From Bacillus_BD sp963787345 (GTDB lineage Bacteria > Bacillota > Bacilli > Bacillales > Cytobacillaceae), in contig CAWBCW010000030.1 of the NCBI GenBank assembly GCA_963787345.1, forward strand, positions 104,089 to 168,088: a DNA stretch of 64,000 nucleotides, read 5' to 3'. The notes below the pieces were generated by a model. That model did no database searches. It was not told the DNA's origin and saw nothing but the letters and a program-made list of their open reading frames with translations. The translations under genes were made by a program, and so were the position numbers. Shown piece after piece: positions 54,671-63,849 of the stretch. Position 1 is the first letter of the stretch. Every line of letters starts with the position of its first letter.

Positions 54671-54717
54671 GTAATGACACAGTGATAAACGTGATGGAAT
54701 AGAAGGGAGGAGTCGCT

Positions 54718-56032
54718 TTGTCACAAGATAATCATTCCTATTTACGATTTTCATTAGAGGAATCAGTTTGGTTCCAAAAAGGACAGGAAGTAGATGATTT
54801 AATTTCGATCTCGCTTGATCCCGATATTACCATTCAAGAGAGCGATCAATATATAACGATAAAAGGATCATTGGAATTATCAGGCGAATATTCCCGCGAG
54901 GAAGATGAGAGCGTTGAAGCGGACTATGAAGACTTTTTTACGAATAATCCGAGAACTGTGCAATTAGTAGAGCTAAGAGAAGATGAAGGAACTTATGCGT
55001 TCACCCATCAATTTCCTGTGGAGGTAACGATCCCAAAAAATCGGATTCAAAACTTGGAAGAAATCGATGTCAGGGTCGAAACGTTTGATTATGCATTTCC
55101 AGAAAACAGTTGCTTACGATTGACTGCTGATTTAATGATCATTGGCTTATATGACGACCAACAGAATGAGTTTGATGAGCAGGAAGCAGTTGAGATTGAA
55201 ATTGAGGAAATTGAGGAACTCGATGACGACCCACCAACGTTTAGCGATGAGCACGAGGATTTTACACCTTATTTAAGACCTGAAATTCCTGAAATTGATA
55301 TCAATGAAGTTTATCAGTCATCACAAGTGGAAAGAAACATGGAAGACAGTGAGGAAGATGTAACGGCTTTCTCTAAACCAGATATATTTGAAGAAGAAAC
55401 TGACGAACTTTATGAACCATTTGAAGTAGAAGCTAGAAAAATCCCGCAAGAAGAGGAAGAGAAAGTCGAAGTAGACCAACCCTTTACGGAAAAATATCCG
55501 GATATTTCTTTAGTTCGAGATGAGGAAGAAGAAAGTTCTACTGTTGAACCGATAGCACCCGTTTTAGAAGAAGTAAGAAAGGAAGCTCCAGTACAGGAAC
55601 AACCAATAAAGGAAGCTCCAGTACAGGAAGCACCGATTCTTAAAGAAGAAACTGGGGATGTGGAGGCCGTTCCAGAAATTACGTTTACGCCTCAACAAAG
55701 TACCGAAGAAAAAGCGGAAGATTTCTGAGGGAAATGAGGAAGTGCTCCAACAAGAAGAGGAAGCCCCACCGGCAAAAGGGAAAAAGAAGCCGGGTAAAAA
55801 GTTAAAAAACAAGCAGTCCATTACCTTATCAGAATTTTTTGCCCGTAAGGAAGAAGAAGAGCATACGAAATTAAAAATGTGCATCGTTCAGAATGGAGAT
55901 ACACTTGAAGTTCTATCTGAACGTTATGAAGTATCGACGTCTCAAATCCAAAGAGTGAATCAAATGGAGTTAAATCAAGACATATATGAGGGGCAAGTCC
56001 TTTACATTCCAGTCCCACAAGAACAAAGGTAA
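54718..56032 (+). pseudogene. spoVID: Spore coat morphogenetic protein SpoVID, frameshifted
   Basis: Frame 1 (54718-55728, TTG start after GGGAGGAG) encodes the conserved N-terminal domain beginning LRFSLEESVWFQKGQEV and a long acidic, low-complexity region with a PVQE repeat. It stops at 55726-55728. The next frame continues at once through a basic segment and ends in a LysM domain (about 55876-56023; VQNGDTLEVLSERY, VYEGQVLYIPVP-like end), which is how SpoVID ends. Removing one A from the A5 run 55709-55713 would join them into one protein of about 437 residues. SpoVID guides coat encasement of the forespore. A sequencing error, a recent mutation or recoding are all possible. Confidence 0.85.
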
Positions 56033-56059
56033 AATCCCCAATTAGGACAGAGGGATATA

Positions 56060-57091
56060 ATGAGAGACTCTAATACAACTCAAAAGGCGGCCGCAATATT
56101 ACAAAATTATGGGCTTGAGCTTACTTTTACCGAATCGTTTGGAAAAATTGAAAAGGTCTATACGAATCAAGGTGTTTATGCGTTAAAGAAAATCAATGCG
56201 GACCATGGGATTGATTTTATCAAGTATATTCATTCCTTATATCAATCTGGATACAATCGGATTGTCCCGATTTATCCTACTTTAGATGGCCGCTATGGGG
56301 TTCTTGTTGATCAAGAATTATATTACTTAATGCCGTGGCTTCCCAATGATGAAAAAGGGGATCAATCTAAATTATTTCGTGAGCTGGCTCGACTTCATAG
56401 TCTTTCTGCTCAGGAAGTGAAGGTGAACAGCGAGGATCGAAAAGTCCATTATGAAAAATCGATTGAAGAGTTAGAACGGGAAGAAGAATTCATTAACGAG
56501 TTGATGGATGAATGCGATAAAAAGATTTACATGTCGCCATTTGAACTGTTGTTCTGTTCTTATTATCATACAATTAAGCATGCATTGTCGTTTTCGAAAC
56601 GAAAATTGACTGAGTGGTATGAAATAACAAAAGAGAAAGACAAAGCGAGAATCGTCATTGTCCACGGGAAGTTGTCGAATGACCACTTCCTATTCGATGA
56701 AAAAGGCTATGGGTATTTTAGTAATTTCGAAAAATCAACAATCGGTTCTCCGACTCATGATTTATTACCATTTACTGTTAAAACATTAAGAGGTTATCCA
56801 AAGCAATCGGAAGAACTTGTTGAATGGCTCTATACGTATTTTAAGTTTTTCCCATTCAAAGAAGAAGAGATGGGATTATTTCACAGCTATTTAGCGCAGC
56901 CGTCTTTTATCATTAAGACATCGGAGAAGCTATTTCGAAAAGGGAAAGAGCGAAATGAGCGAAAAGCTGTCAAAAAGCTGCAAAGAGAATTTTGGCTCTT
57001 AAAAAATATTGAATATGTCGTTTCCCGAATTGATGAAATCGAAAGACATAAAAAAATGCAGCAGCAACAAGAAGAAGCCCAGAATGAGTAA
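56060..57091 (+). CDS. ysxE: Spore coat-associated protein YsxE (CotS-family kinase-like)
   Basis: A 343-residue member of the CotS/YsxE/YutH group, distantly related to aminoglycoside phosphotransferases. ATP-binding-like VYALKKI near 38-45, hinge LMPWLPND, and a catalytic-loop-like VHGKLSNDHFLFDE near 215 where the usual HGDLHxxN is altered (Lys for Asp), so activity is doubtful. In B. subtilis YsxE localises to the coat under SpoVID control. GAGGGA precedes the ATG, 27 bases after spoVID; probably the same transcript. Confidence 0.88.
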   Translation: MRDSNTTQKAAAILQNYGLELTFTESFGKIEKVYTNQGVYALKKINADHGIDFIKYIHSLYQSGYNRIVPIYPTLDGRYGVLVDQELYYLMPWLPNDEKGDQSKLFRELARLHSLSAQEVKVNSEDRKVHYEKSIEELEREEEFINELMDECDKKIYMSPFELLFCSYYHTIKHALSFSKRKLTEWYEITKEKDKARIVIVHGKLSNDHFLFDEKGYGYFSNFEKSTIGSPTHDLLPFTVKTLRGYPKQSEELVEWLYTYFKFFPFKEEEMGLFHSYLAQPSFIIKTSEKLFRKGKERNERKAVKKLQREFWLLKNIEYVVSRIDEIERHKKMQQQQEEAQNE

Positions 57092-57111
57092 CATTCTGGG
57101 TATTTGTTTTT
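57078..57111 (+). terminator. Terminator of spoVID-ysxE
   Basis: CCCAGAAT (57078-57085) pairs with ATTCTGGG (57093-57100), then TATTTGTTTTT. The left arm overlaps the end of ysxE. Confidence 0.75.
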
Positions 57112-57114
57112 GGG

Positions 57115-57321
57115 CTAAATTAAATCGAGATGAAAGGCAGTCGCAATTAAGACGAGAACCACTAATAAAAGAATATCAAAAGTTGTCGGCAGCAGCAGTG
57201 TGCGAATGCCTTGAAATACACAAACAGGAATAATAAATTGCTGGCAAACGCTTCTTGTCTTTCTTAACCAAGGGGGAAGCGTATATGGATTGTATCGTTT
57301 CAAGGATCTCATCCCTTTCAC
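57115..57321 (-). CDS. Possible small membrane protein
   Basis: A 68-residue ORF with GTG at 57321 or ATG at 57312. The basic N-terminal half (SLKRYNPYTLPPWLRKTR) is followed by VFQGIRTLLLPTTFDI and a hydrophobic helix (about 48-64). The amino acid pattern looks coding, and similar short proteins occur beside valS in bacilli to my recollection, but the ribosome site is weak and I cannot name a function. Confidence 0.45.
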   Translation of the reverse strand: MKGMRSLKRYNPYTLPPWLRKTRSVCQQFIIPVCVFQGIRTLLLPTTFDILLLVVLVLIATAFHLDLI

Positions 57322-57374
57322 ATAGGCTTATAATTATCCTATGATTAAGAAAAAAGATGGGTGCCTACATATTT

Positions 57375-57561
57375 TAACTGCATTGATCTCACCACTTCTA
57401 TAAGTGGTGAGATCAATGGAAACTTTTATCCAATTTAGCAGGGGTTTAACCTTGGCTGAATGAAGTTAAAGCCTTTGGCAGAGACATGCGATTTTCAAAG
57501 GAAAGAATCCTTTCGCGAGCTCGATAAAATCTGGGCGCAAATTCGCCAAAGTGAATTTGAT
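57375..57561 (+). repeat. Dispersed intergenic repeat, copy I
   Basis: TAACTGCATTG opens the copy. The inner hairpin is a 17-bp perfect stem (CATTGATCTCACCACTT pairing with its complement around CTAT). Then AGGGGTTTAACCTTGG, GCTGAATGAAGTTA, GCGATTTT...AAAATCTGGGC and the terminal AAATTCGCCAAAGTGAATTTGAT follow. Confidence 0.9.
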
Positions 57562-57632
57562 ATATGGTGTCAATTACAACAACAAAATACTGACATATTA
57601 AGTATAAACAACAAAAAATAAGGCAAACCTTA

Positions 57633-57662
57633 TTGACGACAAGACTGTTTTTTCGGTAGTAT
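57633..57662 (+). promoter_or_regulatory. Sigma-A promoter of valS
   Basis: TTGACG (57633-57638), 18-base spacer, TAGTAT (57657-57662), just upstream of the Val T-box. Confidence 0.65.
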
Positions 57663-57679
57663 TAGTAGTGATAAATACA

Positions 57680-57931
57680 TACAAGCATTGACAGGGAAGA
57701 GTACAATGATTTTTGCTTCAAAGAGAGGAAGCCATTTGCTGGAAGGTTTCTAAGCAGAACCATTGGAAGTCACCCTCGAGCTTCTTTTGCGAACGAACGT
57801 AGGTTTCAGTAGTAAGAGACGGAACAGCCGTTATCGATTTAAGTGCCAGCAAAGCGTATTTTTGCTGGAAAAAAGGTGGTACCGCGAACTCAAGCTCCAT
57901 TCGTCCTTTTATGGCGATGGGGTTTTTTAGT
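57680..57931 (+). promoter_or_regulatory. T-box leader, Val (GUC) specifier
   Basis: Controls valS. Stem I contains AAGAGAGGAAGCC near 57721. The specifier GUC is at 57769-57771 in GGAAGUCACCCUCGAGC. The T-box core AAGGTGGTACCGCG is at 57873-57886. The terminator (CCATTCGTCC against GGCGATGGGG, then T6) is at about 57896-57931. Confidence 0.93.
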
Positions 57932-57959
57932 GCTCAAAAATAGAGGAGGATCAGGAACA

Positions 57960-60605
57960 ATGGAACAAAATGAATTAACAATGCCAACAAAGTATGACCC
58001 GCAATCAATTGAACAAGGTCGATACAAATGGTGGTTGGACGGAAAGTTTTTTGAAGCGAAAGACGATGAAAAGAAACAACCATACACAATTGTGATCCCG
58101 CCCCCAAACGTTACGGGGAAACTTCATTTAGGACATGCATGGGATACAACCTTGCAAGACATTTTAACAAGAATGAAACGAATGCAAGGCTATGATGTTC
58201 TATGGTTACCAGGGATGGACCATGCCGGAATTGCGACTCAAGCGAGAGTTGAAGCTCAATTACGTGAGGAAGGAAAAAGCCGCTATGATTTAGGGCGTGA
58301 AAAGTTCCTTGAACAAACATGGGCGTGGAAAGAAGAGTATGCCGGGTTTATTCGTGAACAATGGGCAAAACTTGGGCTTGGCTTAGATTATACTCGTGAA
58401 CGTTTTACAATGGATGAAGGTCTTTCAAAAGCGGTAAATGAAGTTTTCGTAAAACTATATGAAAAAGGCCTAATATACCGCGGGGAATATATCATTAACT
58501 GGGACCCGGCAACGAAAACAGCTCTTTCAGATATTGAAGTGATTTATAAAGATGTTCAAGGTGCTTTCTACCATATGAACTATCCATTAGCAGATGGTTC
58601 AGGGTCAATCGAAGTTGCTACGACTCGTCCAGAAACAATGCTAGGTGATACTGCTGTTGCTGTTCACCCTGAAGATGAACGTTACAAACATTTAATCGGA
58701 AAAACAGTGACTTTACCAATTGTCGGCCGTGAAATTCCAATTGTTGCCGATGATTATGTTGACATGGAATTTGGCTCAGGTGCGGTGAAGATTACTCCTG
58801 CGCATGATCCGAATGACTTCGAGATAGGAAACCGTCATAATTTAGAACGCATCTTAGTGATGAATGAAGATGGTTCGATGAATGCGAATGCTGGTAAATA
58901 CCAAGGCATGGATCGTTTCGAATGCCGGAAGCAAATCGTGAAGGATTTACAAGAGCAAGGGGTGCTTTTCGAAATTGAAGATCATATGCACTCTGTTGGA
59001 CACTCGGAAAGAAGCGGTGCTGTCGTTGAACCTTATCTTTCAACGCAATGGTTTGTCAAAATGCAGCCACTTGCTGATGCAGCGATTGAACTTCAAAAAG
59101 CAGAAGGAAAAGTAAACTTTGTTCCTGAGCGGTTTGAAAAAACATACTTACGTTGGATGGAAAACATTCGTGACTGGTGTATTTCTCGTCAGCTTTGGTG
59201 GGGTCACCGTATTCCAGCTTGGTATCATAAAGAGACAGGCGAAGTGTATGTTGGCAGAGAAGCACCAGCCGATCTTGAGAATTGGGAACAAGACAATGAT
59301 GTATTAGATACTTGGTTCAGTTCAGCACTATGGCCATTCTCAACATTAGGCTGGCCAGATCAAGACGCAGCAGATTTCAAGCGTTATTACCCAACAGATG
59401 CACTTGTAACAGGTTATGACATCATTTTCTTCTGGGTATCCCGGATGATTTTCCAAGGAATTGAATTTACGGGCGAGCGTCCATTCAAAGATGTTCTGAT
59501 CCACGGTTTAATTCGTGATGCCGATGGCCGTAAAATGAGTAAATCATTAGGTAACGGAATTGACCCAATGGATGTCATTGATCAGTACGGTGCGGATTCA
59601 CTGCGCTACTTCTTATCAACGGGTTCATCACCTGGACAAGACTTACGTTTCAGCATGGAAAAAATTGAGTCCACTTGGAACTTTGCCAACAAAATTTGGA
59701 ATGCTTCTCGTTTCGCATTAATGAATATGGCTGGCTTGAAATTTGAGGAAATCGATCTTACCGGTGAAAAGTCAGTTGCTGATAAATGGATTTTAACGCG
59801 CTTAAATGAAACGATCGAACATGTAACAAGACTATCTGACCGCTATGAATTTGGTGAAGTCGGACGTGCTCTTTATAACTTCATTTGGGATGATTTCTGT
59901 GACTGGTATATTGAAATGGCGAAACTGCCGCTTTATGGCGAAGACGAGGCAGCGAAGAAAACGACTCGTTCGATTTTAGCTCATGTATTAGATAACATCA
60001 TGCGTTTAATGCATCCATTCATGCCATTTATTACAGAAGAAATTTGGCAAAACCTTCCACACGAAGGCGAGTCCATTACCGTTGCAAAATGGCCTGTAGC
60101 AGATGATTCTCTAACAGATGTAAAAGCAGCCGAAGAAATGAAGCTTCTCGTTGAGATCATCCGTTCCGTTCGTAATAGCCGTGCGGAAGTGAATACACCG
60201 TTAAGCAAGAAAATAAAAATGATCGTAAAAGCGAAAGATACTGAAGTTCTCTCTATTTTAGAGAAAAATAAAGCCTATCTAGAACGCTTCTGTAACCCAG
60301 AAGAATTGGTGCTCTCAACAGAGGTATCAACACCAGACAAAGCGATGACATCAATCGTAACAGGTGCAGAAATTATTCTTCCGCTTGAAGGTTTAATTAA
60401 CTTAGATGAGGAAATCGCTCGTCTAGAAAAAGAATACGACAAACTAAATAAAGAAGTGGAGCGCGTTCAGAAGAAATTAAGCAACGAAGGCTTCGTGAAA
60501 AAAGCTCCAGAAAAAGTGATTGAAGAAGAAAAAGCAAAAGAGAAAGATTATACTGCAAAACGAGCAGCCGTACAAGAACGTTTAAAAGAATTAAAAGGCG
60601 AATAG
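57960..60605 (+). CDS. valS: Valine-tRNA ligase
   Basis: Class Ia synthetase, 881 residues. HIGH motif in PPPNVTGKLHLGHAW (near 47-60), CP1 editing domain (about 190-340, with VATTRPETMLGDTAVAVHP), KMSKS in GRKMSKSLGNG (near 525), anticodon-binding helical domain (about 605-760) and the C-terminal coiled-coil arm (about 815-880) typical of ValRS. ATG 57960 follows GAGGAGGA; the longer frame runs back through the T-box terminator and is not real. A repeat copy follows the gene. Confidence 0.97.
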   Translation: MEQNELTMPTKYDPQSIEQGRYKWWLDGKFFEAKDDEKKQPYTIVIPPPNVTGKLHLGHAWDTTLQDILTRMKRMQGYDVLWLPGMDHAGIATQARVEAQLREEGKSRYDLGREKFLEQTWAWKEEYAGFIREQWAKLGLGLDYTRERFTMDEGLSKAVNEVFVKLYEKGLIYRGEYIINWDPATKTALSDIEVIYKDVQGAFYHMNYPLADGSGSIEVATTRPETMLGDTAVAVHPEDERYKHLIGKTVTLPIVGREIPIVADDYVDMEFGSGAVKITPAHDPNDFEIGNRHNLERILVMNEDGSMNANAGKYQGMDRFECRKQIVKDLQEQGVLFEIEDHMHSVGHSERSGAVVEPYLSTQWFVKMQPLADAAIELQKAEGKVNFVPERFEKTYLRWMENIRDWCISRQLWWGHRIPAWYHKETGEVYVGREAPADLENWEQDNDVLDTWFSSALWPFSTLGWPDQDAADFKRYYPTDALVTGYDIIFFWVSRMIFQGIEFTGERPFKDVLIHGLIRDADGRKMSKSLGNGIDPMDVIDQYGADSLRYFLSTGSSPGQDLRFSMEKIESTWNFANKIWNASRFALMNMAGLKFEEIDLTGEKSVADKWILTRLNETIEHVTRLSDRYEFGEVGRALYNFIWDDFCDWYIEMAKLPLYGEDEAAKKTTRSILAHVLDNIMRLMHPFMPFITEEIWQNLPHEGESITVAKWPVADDSLTDVKAAEEMKLLVEIIRSVRNSRAEVNTPLSKKIKMIVKAKDTEVLSILEKNKAYLERFCNPEELVLSTEVSTPDKAMTSIVTGAEIILPLEGLINLDEEIARLEKEYDKLNKEVERVQKKLSNEGFVKKAPEKVIEEEKAKEKDYTAKRAAVQERLKELKGE

Positions 60606-60635
60606 AGGGGGCATTTCCCCATTACGTTAATACTT

Positions 60636-60834
60636 TAACTTCCTTCAGCAAATGCTTTTGTACGAAAGCTTGCGACAGGTACAGAAGTCTCCCACATCTA
60701 TAAGTGGCGGGATGAATGCAATCAGTGGGGGTTCAAAGCCTAGCTGAATGAAGTTGAAGCCTCCGGCGGATGTCCAGATTTTATCGAACAAGTTCGATAA
60801 AATCTGGGCGCAAGTTTGCCGAAGTGAATTTGAT
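60636..60834 (+). repeat. Dispersed intergenic repeat, copy J
   Basis: Full-length. TAACTTCCTTCAGC (60636) pairs with the AGCTGAATGAAGTT arm. The 3' hairpin is a perfect 15-bp stem, CAGATTTTATCGAAC (60775-60789) against GTTCGATAAAATCTG (60792-60806). The terminal element ends GTGAATTTGAT. Lies between valS and folC. Confidence 0.92.
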
Positions 60835-60873
60835 TAAAGTGGGGTCTGATCCCACTGTAAGGAGACGACAACT

Positions 60874-62176
60874 ATGTTTCAGACATACGATGAGGCACTT
60901 CATTGGATCCATTCAAGGCTGCGGACAGGGATTAAACCTGGCCTGAAGCGAATGGAGTGGATGCTGGAAAAATTAAATCATCCTGAAAAGAAGCTAACCT
61001 GTGTTCATATCGGCGGAACGAACGGAAAAGGCTCAACGGTGACCTATTTGCGCTCGATTCTGGAAACTGCCGGTTATTCAACAGGAACTTTCACATCTCC
61101 ATATATTGAGCAATTTAATGAACGAATTAGTATTAATGGCAGGCCGATTCCGGATGAGGACATCGTGAAATTGGCCAATGTGATTTATCCGCTTTCTGTA
61201 GAGATGGAAGAAACGGAACTAGACGGACCTTCTGAATTTGAAATTATTACGATGATGGCGATTTATTATTTTGCTGAAATCCATCCGGTTGATCTGGCAA
61301 TCTTTGAAGTCGGATTAGGCGGACGCTTTGATTCAACCAATGTAATCCATCCTTTACTAGAGATCATTACAAACATCGGCTTAGATCATGTTCAATTTCT
61401 CGGCAGTACCTATAAGGAAATTGGCTTTGAAAAGGCAGGAATCATCAAAAAAGGGACAAGTTTAATTACGGCTGTCGATCAACCGGATGCACAAGATGTG
61501 ATCTTGAGTCGAGCAAAAGAACTAGAAGTCCCTGCCTTTTTATTAGAGCGAGATATTCTTCTTGAAGATCATGTATCGATTCCAACGGGAGAATCCTTTA
61601 CATGGAAGGACGGGCATACTACTTTATCGGATCTGCAAATTTCAATGTTTGGCAAGCACCAAACGAAAAATGCCGCACTTGCTGTGAAGGCAGCGCTCGT
61701 ATTGGAAAAAGACCATTCTTTTAAAATCGAAGAAAATCATATCCGTGAAGGCCTCAAAAATGCCTACTGGCCGGGACGGTTTGAAATCCTTTGCTCAAGA
61801 ACCAATGATTGTGATTGACGGTGCTCATAATGAAGAGGGAGTCAACGCTCTAGTAGAAGAACTGAACAAACGATATCCCTCGAAGAAAAAGAAGCTTGTC
61901 TTCTCTGCACTCGCCGATAAAAAACTGGATAAAATGATTCATAAACTAGACGAGGTTGCGGATAAAATTACGTTTGTTAGTTTCGATTATCCTCGTGCCA
62001 CCCCAGCTGAGGAACTGCAAGCATACAGTCATCATGAGCAGAAAAGCTTTAACGATGATTGGAAACTGGCAATAGGGGAAGAAGTACGGTCTCTAGAAAC
62101 CGATGAAATCCTCGTTGTCACAGGCTCACTCTATTTTATCTCCGTTGTGAAACCATATTTAGCGAATCTAATTTAG
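60874..62176 (+). pseudogene. folC: Folylpolyglutamate/dihydrofolate synthase FolC, frameshifted
   Basis: Frame 1 (60874-61818) carries the ATP-binding domain: HIGGTNGKGSTVTYL (P-loop, near 46-60), FTSPYIEQFNERI, FEVGLGGRFDSTNV and FGKHQTKNAALAV. It then ends in out-of-frame residues after WPGRFEIL. The adjacent frame (to 62176) continues with AQEPMIVIDGAHNEEGV and the C-terminal domain ending DEILVVTGSLYFIS. Deleting one T from 61790-61792 restores a continuous protein of about 433 residues, the normal size. FolC adds glutamates to folates and is usually essential, so a sequencing error is more likely than real loss. Confidence 0.88.
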
Positions 62177-62192
62177 GCATAAATACGTAAAA

Positions 62193-62234
62193 CCAAGAAC
62201 ATTGTACAACTCGTACAGTGTTCTTGGTTTTTTT
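62193..62234 (+). terminator. Terminator of folC
   Basis: CCAAGAACA pairs with TGTTCTTGG around a GTAC/GTAC inner pair, then T7. Confidence 0.85.
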
Positions 62235-62250
62235 AGGGAAAATTTCAACG

Positions 62251-62403
62251 TTGATAGTGGTCAACTCTATTAAAGATAAGGCAGTCATTACACTTATTAT
62301 CTATCATCCCAAATCTCCAAATAAACAGAGATTGATTGTTTTTAGTGAACTTGTCACAGAAAAGACATTAGATAGGAATGAGTTTGTTAAGCTGTTAAAT
62401 TAA
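62251..62403 (+). CDS. Possible small ORF or gene remnant
   Basis: 50 codons from a TTG after a weak AGGGA; the protein has VITLIIYHPKSPNKQRLIVFSEL and a charged end. The composition looks coding, but the start is poor and I recognise no family. It may be the tail of a decayed gene. The rest of the 62.2-62.5 kb spacer shows nothing else. Confidence 0.2.
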   Translation: MIVVNSIKDKAVITLIIYHPKSPNKQRLIVFSELVTEKTLDRNEFVKLLN

Positions 62404-62544
62404 TAAATAGGAGAGTTCCAGGTTCATTCAGCACCTATTCTCTTTTACTATTTTTTAATTTTCTGCTTGAATTTCTCCATTCATTCGTTCATGATATGAG
62501 GGTAAATACGAATTGAATATTAACAAGAAAAGAGGGGGAAACGG

Positions 62545-63237
62545 ATGAAACGTATTCTTTTTTTACTAGCTGTGCTCTTGTTAGCTATAACTGGTTGTCA
62601 ACAAAATGATACGTCACAAGAGAAAGATACAGCAGAGACGAAAGATGAAACAAAGTATGAAGACTATGTGTATAAAAAGTACGATCTCGATGTGAACGAT
62701 AAAGTAAAACTAGGCGAAAACGATGCCAAGAACACATTCGTACTTGCTTTTGATTATTCCTGTCCATGGTGTCATAAGTGGATGATGGAAGTTTTACCAG
62801 AAATAGAGAAGACGTATATTAACAATGGACAGGCCAATTATGTCGGCCAACCTCTTGTTTTGTTAGACCAGACTTCACTGCAATTATCCCATGTTGATCA
62901 TTTTATCGAAAAAAATAACCCAGAAAAGCTCTACGAATTTCAACTTCGAATGGCAAATGATGCAGAACAAGAGAACTTTGGAACGGAAGAATATATAATT
63001 GATATCCTTTCAGAATATGGAATAAACACGGACTTAGAAGAATTGGAAAAAAACAACCCGGATCCGATCTCGATTACAAGAAACTACACAAAAAACTTCG
63101 ATGTACAATTTGTCCCAACTCTTTATATCAATGGAATTAAAGTCTATAATGCTTTTAATCTAGAAGAAATCAGGAAGATCATCGATGGGGAAATTAAAGA
63201 AAATGATGTAATCAAGGTTCCAGTGAGTGAGAAATAA
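62545..63237 (+). CDS. DsbA-family thiol-disulfide oxidoreductase lipoprotein
   Basis: A 230-residue exported lipoprotein: signal segment and lipobox ITGC with Cys18, a Lys/Glu-rich linker, then a thioredoxin-like DsbA fold with CPWC (Cys73-Cys76), an inserted helical domain (about 100-180) and the cis-Pro in VQFVPTLYINGIKV (near 195). It resembles BdbD-type oxidases that form disulfides outside the membrane, but no BdbC partner is next to it. GAGGGGGAAA precedes the ATG. The neighbouring prepilin suggests a role in pilin or competence protein folding; this is inference. Confidence 0.85.
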   Translation: MKRILFLLAVLLLAITGCQQNDTSQEKDTAETKDETKYEDYVYKKYDLDVNDKVKLGENDAKNTFVLAFDYSCPWCHKWMMEVLPEIEKTYINNGQANYVGQPLVLLDQTSLQLSHVDHFIEKNNPEKLYEFQLRMANDAEQENFGTEEYIIDILSEYGINTDLEELEKNNPDPISITRNYTKNFDVQFVPTLYINGIKVYNAFNLEEIRKIIDGEIKENDVIKVPVSEK

Positions 63238-63272
63238 CTTTTATAATATATGGGCGTAAATAACTAGTAAAG

Positions 63273-63320
63273 CAGCTTACTTCATAATGAATGAATATGA
63301 AGTAAGCTGTTTTTATTGTT
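63273..63320 (+). terminator. Terminator of the DsbA-like gene
   Basis: CAGCTTACTTCATA (63273-63286) pairs with TATGAAGTAAGCTG (63296-63309), then TTTTTATTG. Confidence 0.85.
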
Positions 63321-63335
63321 TTTGGCAATTTATAA

Positions 63336-63461
63336 TTGGCAATATTAACATTAAAATTCGATAATAAAGGTATTGTTCCGAAACTATCACCAATATATGA
63401 CAAACAATTAAGAATTGGAAAGAAATCAATGATCGAATTAGTGCTTAAGAAATATCCATAA
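63336..63461 (+). pseudogene. Possible gene fragment
   Basis: 41 codons from a TTG with no ribosome site. The C-terminal part (NKGIVPKLSPIYDKQLRIGKKS) has a coding look and probably represents the tail of a lost gene. No family recognised. Confidence 0.2.
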
Positions 63462-63660
63462 TTTAGTAATAAGCGGTATTGGTATTCTACTTTATTCATG
63501 GAAAATAACATGATAAAATGTAGTGAAGACGGAATTTAAAGACAATTTTACTGTTATAAAAATAGGTCAATAGTTGTGTGAGTAACTTGGAGATTATGTC
63601 AACCTTGGTATACTTTTACCGTTATTATTATTCTATAATATTAATAAAATATGGATGCTG

Positions 63661-63806
63661 AGAAGAATGACTTGTATATGGGCACCTAAGTCATTCGGAG
63701 CAATGAAACCGGCCTTTACTGAAAGTGATTAATCTATTAAGCAATGGATTGATTTTGTAAAGGTAATTTTTTATGATTTTAAGAGCCTGGCTATGGCTCT
63801 TAAAAT
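63661..63806 (+). promoter_or_regulatory. Unassigned structured leader of the prepilin gene
   Basis: Three stems in series: GAATGACTT (63665-63673) with AAGTCATTC (63688-63696), whose loop holds GGGCAC; CCTTTAC (63713-63719) with GTAAAGG (63757-63763), enclosing ATTAATC/GATTGAT; and ATTTTAAGAGCC (63776-63787) with GGCTCTTAAAAT (63795-63806) just before the ribosome site. GGGCA, GCAATGAAACCGGCC and the pilin context recall c-di-GMP aptamers, but the core does not match cleanly. Confidence 0.4.
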
Positions 63807-63849
63807 AAAAATAATTCTAGTAAAAACAAAAGGGAGGATACGGTCAACA

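Noticed and set aside
57843..57959. N-terminal extension of the valS frame
   Set aside because: It runs through the T-box core and terminator; the ATG at 57960 has the ribosome site.
63212..63511. 99-residue minus-strand ORF at the right end
   Set aside because: AT-rich, spans a terminator, has no ribosome site and no recognisable motif.
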